The notes below the pieces were generated by a model, which was given only the letters and a program-made list of their open reading frames with translations, made no database searches and had not been told where the DNA came from. This document shows, one piece after another, positions 55,901-64,000 of a stretch of DNA of 64,000 nucleotides; position 1 is the stretch's first letter; each line of letters opens with the position of its first letter. The stretch covers positions 33,701,654 to 33,765,653 of the forward strand of contig OY744608.1 of NCBI GenBank assembly GCA_963556255.1. The letters run 5' to 3'. A program made the translations under genes and the position numbers. Source of the DNA: Allolobophora icterica. Taxonomy: Eukaryota; Annelida; Clitellata; Crassiclitellata; Lumbricidae.

Positions 55901-58900
55901 TTTGGAGACAAGGAGGAGGATCTTATAATGGATGTGCATGGCAATAGGGACCCAGTGCAGGACATCAAGAATGGAAGTAGAGACATGGGCAAAGCGGGGG
56001 GAGTTGAGCGAAGAGTCTAGCAGAAGCATCATTTAGAACAGATTGAAGGGAGAGACGTTGCTCAGGGAGACCCATGAGGAGTGAGTTGCAGTAGTCGAAG
56101 CATGAGCAGACAATTGTGAACTATGGTGGTAAAGACAGAAGGTGAGACCGAGCATCTGGTGGCCCTGAGATACCTCAGTTTGAAAGAAGCAGGAGCAAGT
56201 CAGGTTGGAGACATGCTGTGTGAGGAGGAGTTAAGTGTGACACTCAAGTTGCAGACAGTGGAAGAGAGGTGTAAGCAGGGAATTTATTGGTCTATAGAAA
56301 GTCGAGCTTAGCGAGCTGGTGCCTGGTCCCAAATCATATCAATTGAGTCTTAGCAGTGTTTAGGCAGAGACTCTGCCTAAACACTGCTAAGACTCCAGTA
56401 GTGAAGATCAGAGACAAGATAGTCAATGGAGCGAACAAGGGAAAGTTGATCAGCTGACAGACCATATACAAAAGCCTGAGCATCATCTGGATAAGGCCAT
56501 TTGCCCCATGTTTAGTAAATAGAGACGGGATATCAGCAGTGAAGTAGATTTATAGGATGGGACCGAGCAACGAGCCCTGGGTAACACGAAATTCGACCTC
56601 TGCCCGCTGAGTCCTGGTTTCACCAAGGACAATCAACTGTGAGCAGGTATGGTTTAATCCAAAGTAGGGGAACATCAGAGAGGCCACAGGACAGTTCCAG
56701 TTGCTGAAACAGGATCTGTCGGTCAACCATGTCAAATGCACATGAGACACCAAAGAGTGCCAGGAGAGAGATGAGAGTGATTAATAGCTACATAACTATC
56801 AGACAGCAGGGATCAGAGAGCAGTTTCGGTGGAATGGTGGCCTCTGACTGGGTGGCCGGCAGGAGCCCAGCTTGCTCAAAGTAGGGGAGTAGCTGGAGTG
56901 AAACTAGTCTTTCAACGGACTTTTGAGAGGAAAGAAAGATGGGTAATTTTGACAGGCATTTTGGTGATCAGTTTTGCTTTTCAATTATTATAATAATGAA
57001 TTATACCTGTATATATAGGCATCAATCGATGACACTCCAGAACATATGAATTCGCAAGCCGGTGAATTTCCATCAGAACGATGAGACTTGAAGTTGGTAG
57101 AATGGCGGATCCAAGAGGCAACCGATCATGTCGTTATGGTCTCTCTGGCATCATATTTTGACCAGGAGTCTCCAATTTGAATATGAATTTGACTGGTTTT
57201 GCTTGAAGTGACCGACGATTGATTGATGCCTTATGTATTGTGATAACAGGGTTTTATAAATCGTTAGGTTAGAGTACAATACAATAAAATACAACTGTAT
57301 TTTGATATTGCCCTCCTTACAAAGTTCAGAAGTGCACACGACCATACGACAGAACATCGATGGCGCATGGGTCGCTACGCAGCGGCCTGAGATAGATTCG
57401 AACCTGCAACCCTCCGGTTACACGGCGCCGAACATCCCACTACACCAGAGTTTCCCAAACTGTGGGTCGCGACCCAAAAGTGGGTCGCCAAGCTCTGGCA
57501 AGTGGGTCGCCACATTTTTTCGAGAAACATTTGCTTTTTTGCAGCAACAACATTTGACTATGATTGGGCTATAGCTAGCTGGATTGCAATAAATTGTTAT
57601 TAAATTATTTCCCTAAATTTATTTTTAATGCTTTAAATTTCTAAGCGCTGTACGTAAATTTCGTTACCAATTTACGAAGCAAATTTTAGTACACAATGCT
57701 TAATTTTACACAGTGAGTATCGAGACTAACAAGGTATTCACAAATTGGTCGTGACCCAGAAAAGTTTGGGAACCGCTGCACTACACCACCATGTCCCCTG
57801 GAGTAGATCAGATTAGAGTGTTTAGAGTAGGTTAGATGTTTGGATTCTTTAGAGGCAGGCCATTTAGTATTCTGCAAACTCGCACAAGTGAGGTGCTTAA
57901 TAACAACTAGGTTATCAAATATCTGGGGAAAACTATAAAGGTACTCAAAATCTGTGTAATTTCAAACTAAAACTTAAAGAATATCATGGAAATATGAGAA
58001 AGTAAAAAAGTAAGAAACTGAAAAAAGTCATAAAGATTGTACTGATCCAAAATTAAAGATCGTAAAAATTATTTCAAAGTTGAAAGTGTCTGTTTTTCCA
58101 AAATGAATTTTAATATGGCTTTGCATATTTTGCCCTCTGTAAACTTCTGAATCCAATTGTTCATCTTTATTTCAGCATTTACTCTTCACTGCTGCAGCAA
58201 CCATGCCTCAAACACCCGAGAATGATGAGCAAATGAATATTGACCTGGCCTGTAAGTTAATACAAACAGTATTAAATAAACTAAATAAATAAATAGTGGA
58301 GATTAGAGTGCTGTAGTTCGTAGACAGTCGATGAAATCGAAGCAACGATTCAGAAGCACAAGTTTTATGGTGACTTCTAATGGCAGTGTTACTGGTTCAT
58401 GAAGCACTGAACTGAGTATCTTTGCATTCTGGAATAGCATTTGGCTATTGCATATAAATGTGATGCATTATTCTGTACAGACTGTTATTAAGAAGCCTTT
58501 AACTCGCTAGGTCTCTGTCATCATAATTTCTGTAAGAGGTTTCTAAAAGAAGGTATATAAATATGCATCAATATACCTAAACGTATGCAATTTATCAGTG
58601 AATTGTTACACTTCTGTTGTAGCTGCATTCCAAAACAAGGACCAGATGAGATGTGCAAAGTTTACGTTGCCAACAGCAACAACAGTAAGTTCCATTGAAA
58701 TTAAACTTTGACATCCAGAATTTATTTAGACCACTGGATGTTTGAAAATATGCTATTAAATATCGTTATCAAAAGAGACAACATTTCTTTCACCTGGCAT
58801 GGGCTATAGCAAGGTAAATGAGCATCTTAAGTTTTTTCATGCAATTGAGCATCATAAACTTTTCAATGTGCGTTAGCATCATAAATTTCTCTGAGTTTTG

Positions 58901-61557
58901 CGATACAACTGTCTGTGAATTCTAATTGTTTTATTGCAATTCCACTTGAACCAAACAATTATTGATATCTTGGAAGCATGATAATGGCACTATAGAAGTC
59001 ATTGGATTAGATTAGATTAGATTAGATTAGATTAGGTCCGTTTTGCAACATAATGAGCAGACATTTTGCATTGAGTGTAGTAACTGTTGCAAGTCATCAG
59101 AGTTGTCTAGTTTTAGGTTTGTTACATATATATGTACTAATGTGACAGTACATTATAAATCTGTTCAGGCTCACAGGTAAAGGGAAGCAACGGACTTCCC
59201 AGAATTGACAGAACAGGCGATTTAGATTGAATACTTAGCCACGGGATTGAAGACATGACCAAGTTGCAGCTTGGGAGTCTTGGAGTTTTTCAAAACTCAA
59301 GATTCTTAAATTTAGTATATTACAAAAGCTATGCATGTTTACTGTGTCATTTCCAGCTATACGATCTTCCGATGGAGCTACAGGAACGTATCCTCATGGA
59401 AGTCATTGTATGCAAAGTTAGAGATCGAAAGCTTATCAGACGTGCCTGGAAAGAATTGGCTGATCGGATAGCAGAGCAACTGAGGACTGTTTGTCCACTA
59501 TTGGACTCTGCGCTGAATACTGACTTATTTCGAAACAGGCTTCATGGAATTCTGGAAAGCCTTCGTTAGTTCCCAAAAAACTTATTAAGTGGCCGACTGC
59601 ATGGGCAGTTGTTCACATTGTTGTACAGTTCATCGTAATATAAATTTTTTGTTTTATAATGATATTATTGTTAAGATTTGTCATTACCTAGTACTATCTC
59701 GTTTTAATTTCATGTTTGCTATCAAAGGGCAAACTGGGTTGCAATCAACATCCAGCTATGTGCGTTTCTGTAATTCATTCTTCTAACAGCATCCTGGCTA
59801 CTGAAAGCCAACATGCTACAGCAGCTAGTTCGCTATCTAGCCACTTATGTAGCACCTTTTCATTTCATAATACAGGTGCTTTCTACCATTGCCTACCGGT
59901 CTCTAATGCTAATAGAGTTATTAGGAACAGAAGTTCATCAGTAAGCAGACGAGTTTCAGATAACTAGACAAAGTTACTACTAACGGTCTCCTGTGCACAC
60001 GGATTCCCAATTGAATATCCTGTGTTGATTGGCTACACCCTGTTATCTATATGCATTATGCATGACACATTGGACAGGCTCCCCATCTTGCAAAACATCA
60101 ACTATAGAATAGCTGTACTAATCTGGCGATGGTTTCTTGGCTGTTCCCCGGTTTATTTACGTGAGCTTTGCTGTCCTGTTTTTTGTGTGGCTGGCCCCCG
60201 AGCTCTTTGCTTTTCTTCTGCGGGTGAGCTCTTGGTTCCTCGTGCTACCACCACAACTAGTCGGCATCGCGCTTTCTCTGTGGTCGGTCCCTCCATCTGG
60301 AATCGTCTCCCATTGCAGATATGCCTGTTGCCTAAGAATAGTTTTGCTTATGTTTTACAAGTTACTGAAGTCCAGTTTATGCTGCCGTGGTTGGGCTGGG
60401 AGCACTTCTGAGTAGGTACCATGAGGGGGCACTGTATTAAATTTTCAAAATGAATGAATGAATGAATGTTCAGAGTACCAGAGGACCTGCTGCAACGAAG
60501 GCCCATGAAGTTTTAAATTAATTAGAAGCACTGAAGTATTAGAAGTTATTAGAAATATTATTTAGTATTAGAAGTTATTAGAAATATTATTTCAAATGTA
60601 ACTGTATGCAGTCAATTTCTGCTTAGTTTTATATACAGATCACTGTTTCTTGTTTTAGCTCAAGTAGAGTATTTTTTCAACACTCGAGCCAGGCATCAGT
60701 ACTCAGACTGTGTCAATGTTGCTGCAATGAACAACGAAGTTTTTGTTTTGTGCCGTGAACCGGATCAGCATCCTCACATCGACATCTATGCTCACAATGA
60801 TCTAAAGACAGCCAAGAGAAAGATACAGTTGCCTGATATAAAGATTCCTTTGAAGTTGGAGGCATGCAGCATGACGAATGCTCTCTATGTTCTGCACCAA
60901 ATGTCAAGGCGCACTGAAATTTGGCGAGTTTTTATAGATGAACATGAGTGTCGGGTTTCACCATGGATCACATGTTCGAATACACTCATATCAAAAATGT
61001 CCGTATCTGCTGATGGAAGCGTGATTCTTTTCCAAGGTCCAGACCCATCAGCAATCAAAGTATATAATGCGGATGGCTCTTTACAACACCAGATGGAGTT
61101 GTTGAACCACATTTCTGATCTACATGATGTTGTTTCAAAGTCAAATGGAAACTTTGTCTTGGTGAAGAAGAAAAGTCTTGCAGAAGTCGACAGAGAAGGA
61201 AACACCTTGTATGAATACGACAAAGTATCGGGGGAATTTATTTACTGTGCCATAGACCTCTATGACAGAATAGTGATGATTAATGATGGTGGATATGTCC
61301 AAATGTTAGATTCTGAGTTTAACTCAGTGGATGTCAAGTTTGGGCTGGAATCAGATGAAGGTTCTAAGAAGCACATCTATCAGATGCACTATAACAGGAA
61401 AAGAAATGAGTTTATAGCATTTGCATGCGCTGCTGTTTCTGATGCTGGTGCACCACAATGTTTAACAATCTTCAGCTTCACCGACAGAAGTATTCCAAAT
61501 TATGCTGAGAATAAGCAATATTTACAGTATTCAATGAAAGTACCCCGCTCAAACTGA
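52898..61557 (+). CDS. SKP1/F-box/beta-propeller locus (proposed 563-residue fusion)
   Basis: Seen: exons 52898-52994, 54270-54484, 55364-55498, 58176-58251, 58623-58684, 59357-59564 and 60659-61557, all + strand with AG/GT borders and matching phases (1,0,0,1,0,1), giving one open frame. Residues 1-149 are SKP1 up to the point where human SKP1 continues into its last exon. Residues 150-195 are a polar linker. Residues 196-264 contain [13 protein letters not shown] and, after a charged gap, [11 protein letters not shown], the F-box pattern. Residues 265-563 are an NHL-like beta-propeller. Known: SKP1 bridges CUL1 to F-box receptors. Inference: adaptor and receptor in one chain. Weak point: the last donor C|GTTAGT. 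Alternative: two adjacent genes, SKP1 ending in exon 57019-57084 and an F-box/propeller gene starting at ATG 58203 (405 residues). Confidence 0.55.
54270..54484 (+). CDS. skp1: SKP1 exon 2
   Basis: Encodes [35 protein letters not shown], a lysine-rich loop and [29 protein letters not shown] is the CUL1-facing part of SKP1 and is intact. The loop that is acidic in vertebrates is basic here ([13 protein letters not shown]). Phase 1 to 0, donor TTG|GTGAGT. Confidence 0.95.
55364..55498 (+). CDS. skp1: SKP1 exon 3
   Basis: 45 codons: [20 protein letters not shown], then [20 protein letters not shown] and AEEEQ. This is the F-box-binding helical part of SKP1, two residues shorter than the human protein in the MIK-TPEE turn. 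It ends at the Q where vertebrate SKP1 has its last intron. The usual continuation (VRKENQWCEEK) is absent; read-through adds only VMM and a stop. Confidence 0.95.
55745..56935 (-). mobile_element. LINE relic in the intron after SKP1 exon 3
   Basis: The minus strand reads [54 protein letters not shown], then [20 protein letters not shown] and [16 protein letters not shown], with stops. AFD-VD, QGS-LGP and the degenerate Y-DD are reverse-transcriptase motifs 3-5. Confidence 0.9.
57019..57084 (+). CDS. Alternative SKP1 terminal exon with early stop
   Basis: After CTGTATATATAG an in-phase segment encodes [21 protein letters not shown] and TGA at 57082. Used as a last exon it gives a 170-residue SKP1 with a non-canonical tail. 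An internal donor (CCG|GTGAAT, cut after 57061) in phase 1 would instead join the acceptor at 58198 and keep the frame open. Its polypyrimidine tract is poor. Confidence 0.4.
   Translation, partial: ASIDDTPEHMNSQAGEFPSER
57175..57300 (+). mobile_element. LINE tail relic (ATTAG family)
   Basis: GCTTGAAGTGACCGACGATT, TTGATGCCTTATGTATTGTG, GGGTTTTATAAATCG and (AATAC)n. Confidence 0.55.
57300..57800 (-). mobile_element. tRNA-derived SINE, family 2-like, split by a MITE
   Basis: The reverse complement has GTTCGGCGCCGTGTAACCGG and a B box GGTTCGAATC followed by CAGGCCGCTGCGTA, as in the 41103 SINE. The head is split by the MITE at 57446-57778. Confidence 0.8.
57446..57778. mobile_element. hAT-type MITE nested in a SINE
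   Basis: 333 bp, ends CAGAGTTTCCCAAACTGTGG and (reverse complement) CAGCGGTTCCCAAACTTTTC, identical 8-bp flanks CACTACAC (57438-57445, 57779-57786). Confidence 0.93.
58176..58251 (+). CDS. Linker exon / possible start of a separate F-box gene
   Basis: Two acceptors precede this exon: TTTATTTCAG (exon from 58176, fits exon 3 in phase 0) and CTGCTGCAG (exon from 58198, fits the long form of the 57019 exon in phase 1). Both give the same frame, [17 protein letters not shown]. An internal ATG at 58203 in the context CAACC could start a separate protein. Donor CCT|GTAAGT is strong. Confidence 0.65.
58623..58684 (+). CDS. Linker exon
   Basis: 62 nt, phase 1 to 0: [21 protein letters not shown]. 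Acceptor TCTGTTGTAG and donor ACA|GTAAGT are both good. No domain is recognised; it connects to the F-box-like exon in phase. Confidence 0.7.
58930..59036 (+). mobile_element. LINE tail relic with (ATTAG)n
   Basis: CCACTTGAACCAAACAATTATTG-like body, GGCACTATAGAAGTCATTGG and six ATTAG units, intronic between the linker and F-box exons. Confidence 0.65.
59357..59564 (+). CDS. F-box-like exon
   Basis: Phase 0 entry after TGTGTCATTTCCAG. Encodes [38 protein letters not shown] and a further helical stretch. LPxELxxxIL followed about 17 residues later by RRAWKELA is the F-box signature (LP..L...IL ... W..L). The frame stops at TAG 59567-59569 if not spliced; the donor CTTC|GTTAGT in phase 1 fits the next exon. 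Confidence 0.65.
60020..60475 (+). mobile_element. LINE 3' end in the intron before the propeller exon
   Basis: [66 protein letters not shown], then GGGAGCACTTCTGAGTAGG and (GAAT)n. It explains the open frames between 60022 and 60415. Confidence 0.9.
60659..61557 (+). CDS. Beta-propeller exon (NHL/YVTN-like)
   Basis: Begins after CTTGTTTTAG in phase 1 and stays open for about 298 codons to TGA, by far the longest frame in the window. Repeating blade-like units are visible: [70 protein letters not shown] and [20 protein letters not shown]. These resemble NHL-type propellers common in invertebrate proteins, which serve as protein- or RNA-binding platforms. It probably supplies the substrate-binding part. 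If read alone, the first ATG is at 60727 (276 residues). Confidence 0.85.
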
Positions 61558-62069
61558 AACTGTTATTTACACGAACTGCAGTGAAATCTTCCATCTGCCT
61601 GCAAACTCTATGTTTGGTCATTGACAAGACTACAAAATTAGTTCATTAACAACTTCCCTCATGAAACCTGTTTAAAAACAGTTTCTGTTGCTTGTCACCT
61701 GTTTTGCATGTTTTATCAAAACAAGTTATTCCTTCATAGTTTCATGAAGGTTGTTTTTATGTCTGTTCACATAGATAACAAGTCTGAATGTTAAAAGTTA
61801 ATTTCTTGCAAACTTGTTTTTTGAGCAGGGACAGACTGGGCTGTAAAAAGCTAAGGGGAAGTAGAGTTCAGGGACCAATCTCATCCTCCATATTCTCCTT
61901 TCATTGGGTGGCATAATGGTTCTCAAAACCAGCTATAGGGTCCTATTTGGGCAAATTATGACAAGTTAAAACTAGAAGGTTCCTGGTTTGTGAAAGTTGC
62001 TTATTTATGCAGAGACGACTTAAGAAGTCGTGAAGAAGTGAAAGCGGTTTATTTCAGTCATGTTTTAAC

Positions 62070-62075
62070 AATAAA
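62070..62075 (+). terminator. Candidate polyadenylation signal of the propeller gene
   Basis: AATAAA about 510 bases after the propeller stop codon, in an AT-rich stretch before the MITE at 62199. Confidence 0.4.
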
Positions 62076-62198
62076 AATTTAGCTTGTGATCTGGTTCAAA
62101 GTCTGGTCCAGCAGAATCTTGTGACGTGCATAATACTGAGTGAAATATCAAGTATCCTTAATTTGTTGTGATATATTGCCAATTATGATGGACATATT

Positions 62199-62367
62199 CA
62201 GGGGCGTCTACTCCATAGAAACCTTGGAGCAAATACTCTATCCAAAAAATAGGGGGGACTTCTGCCAGTGTATGTGCCATCATTATTGGGGGGAAGGAAG
62301 GGAAGGTGGGAAGTGGAGGGATGGGAGGGGAAGTTGCTCCAGTGACTTCTGGGTATAGACGCCCCTG
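62199..62367 (+). mobile_element. hAT-type MITE, CAGGGGCGTCTA family, copy 2
   Basis: 169 bp, ends CAGGGGCGTCTA inverted, flanks GACATATT / AACATATT. The interior CCATAGAAACCTTGGAGCAA matches copy 1 (8855-9025) in inverse orientation. Confidence 0.88.
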
Positions 62368-63265
62368 AACATATTGTCACATTGCATGTACAAGGAAGCA
62401 ATATGGCGCTGCTGCCATTAAGGATGTCCAGGAAGAGGGGAGTTAGTGGTAAATAAGTGCGGACTTGGGAACAGGGTTATGCCGATTGCAAATGTCTGAA
62501 TCTGAATTTGGTAGTTTCAGTACAATGCTTGCCTTTATCAACTTTAACCGGGCAGCAGACAACCTGTACTGTGTAGAATCTAGAGTTCCTTTGCTAGGCT
62601 CATCAGTATCAAAATATCCCACCTTATAGCACTGTTAGCCCTGCAAGATGAACAGGGTAGCATAATTTAGGCCTTAGTACTACTTTGAGTGTAAATGTCT
62701 GCAAAGGACCTAGGGGTTGGACGGGTCAAAGTAGGTTGTTGCATTTGTGTGACTGCCTTCATAAGCTATGGGGCAGATTCCAAGTTCCACAACTAACTAG
62801 TCACCAACAAGGTTTAAGGTCCAACAATGAATTTTTCCCGTCCTTTCAAGTTTGATACTATTTTGCAGAAAGTCAAAATGAATTATTAGCCCAAATGAAC
62901 AAAACAATTATAATTTACAATGTATACTTTTATGTGAAATTGTGAATGTTAAACTGTAAAAAATAGAAAATAGGTTATATTTACATTGATTCAAAATTCA
63001 AAATGTTAGTTTTTATAATTGAAAAAAATATTTTCATTCGTTTGGGGCCTATGGCATAGGCGTAATTTACGGGGGTACGAGAGGTACCCGTACCCCACAT
63101 TTTGAACTGGGGCGACTGTACCCCTCACTTTTCATAGCAATCGTTTTTGCCCATTATTATTTTATCTGAGGAAGCCCTCAAGATTCAAAACAATTACTGA
63201 GCATTATCATAGTGTGATCACCATTATCCTCACTCTCATTGTTATTTTTTTTACTATACGAGGTG
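62368..63265. other. Intergenic, no gene recognised
   Basis: AT-rich. CATAGGCGTAATTTACGGGG near 63056 resembles one end of the hAT MITE at 45897, but no partner end was found. Confidence 0.5.
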
Positions 63266-64000
63266 GCAATATATTATCTGTGAAATCAGAGTGCAATAAT
63301 TATTACAAGATGTTGCTACGGAAATATACCCTGTATGAAATCACAATGTGATTATTACCAGAGATTGCTATGACAATATATATTCAGTATGAAATCACAG
63401 TGTAATTATTACAAAAGGCTGCTACTGCAATACATCCTCTGTGAAAATGTCGTCATAATGCAATTATTCCCAGAAGTTAAAAGAGGTTGCAACGGCAACA
63501 TGCTGTCTATGAAATCACAATGCAATTATTACAGGATGTTGCTATGGAAATATAGGTTGTATGAAATCGAAACGCAATTATTACAAGAGGTTGCTAAGGC
63601 AGTAATCCTCTATGAATCACAATGCAATTATTCCCAGAGGTTAGAAAATTGTTGCTACGGCAAGAGTTCTCTATGAAATCACAGTGCAATTATTACCAGA
63701 CGTTTCTACAGAAATATAGGTTGTATGAAATTACAATGTGCAATTAATTTATTACAAGGTGTTGCTAAGGCAATATATCCTTTGTGAAATCACAATGCAA
63801 TTATTCCCAGAGGTTTGACAATCGTTGCTACAGCAACATGTTCTCTATGAGATCACAATGCAATTATTACAAGAGGTTGCCATGGAAACAATACTGTGTG
63901 AAGTCACAATGCAACACGTCCTCTGTGAAATCACAATGCAGTTATTCCGGGAGGTTAAAAGAGTATATATATATCCTCTATGAAATCACAATGCAATATT
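63266..64000 (+). repeat. Satellite-like tandem array reaching the window edge
   Basis: At least 13 diverged units of TGAAATCACAATGCAATTAT + TACAAGAGGTTGCTA... (about 50-60 bp). Every third unit has the variant ATTCCCAGAGGTTAGAA and is longer, giving a higher-order period of roughly 140-175 bp. Open frames here are artefacts. Confidence 0.9.

Noticed and set aside
59175..59229. Possible exon after GCTCACAG encoding [17 protein letters not shown] then stop
   Set aside because: Would end the protein before the F-box part; direct joining of 58684 to 59357 is in phase with better sites. Kept only as a remote alternative end.
63050..63130. Another hAT MITE (CATAGGCGTAATTTACGGGG)
   Set aside because: Only one end visible; no partner end or target duplication found in the window.
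63389..63676. 95-residue frame KSQCNYY repeats
   Set aside because: Lies in the satellite array.

Overview
This window is nuclear DNA from an animal, most likely a marine invertebrate. It is AT-rich, its genes are split by many introns with GT-AG borders, and it is crowded with non-LTR retrotransposon fragments, tRNA-derived SINEs, hAT-type miniature DNA transposons and microsatellites. I cannot assign a phylum from sequence alone. No bacterial operons, rRNA genes, intact tRNA genes or CRISPR arrays were seen. Most short open frames are chance or transposon-derived.

Two host loci can be supported, both on the + strand. Locus 1 (first coding exon 12350, stop 43658) is an IRAG/LRMP (MRVI1/Jaw1) family gene: a coiled-coil protein with an RRRAS kinase-type site and a C-terminal membrane anchor. 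It starts just after a CpG-rich stretch and has a 14 kb first intron. One small internal exon is unresolved, because the splice phases on either side do not match.

Locus 2 (52898-61557) begins with three exons of an almost complete SKP1, the adaptor of SCF ubiquitin ligases. The usual last SKP1 exon is not visible. Instead, further exons in matching phase encode a short linker, an F-box-like helix segment and a beta-propeller. Read as one transcript this is a 563-residue SKP1/F-box/propeller fusion, in effect an SCF adaptor and substrate receptor in one chain. Read as two genes it is SKP1 with an unusual C-terminus next to a 405-residue F-box/propeller gene. An intervening exon with an early stop could switch between the two products. 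This is the most notable content of the window.

Layout: 1-12 kb is intergenic, with a LINE relic, a 2.1 kb DNA transposon carrying transposase remains, MITEs and a foldback structure. 12-44 kb is the IRAG-like gene, its introns filled with LINEs, SINEs, MITEs and simple repeats (including long GA and CCTG tracts). 44-52.9 kb is intergenic and repeat-dense, with LINE copies split by DNA transposons. 52.9-61.6 kb is the SKP1/F-box/propeller locus, with a LINE in one intron and another LINE 3' end in a later one. 62-64 kb holds a MITE and, at the right edge, a satellite array with a higher-order period.
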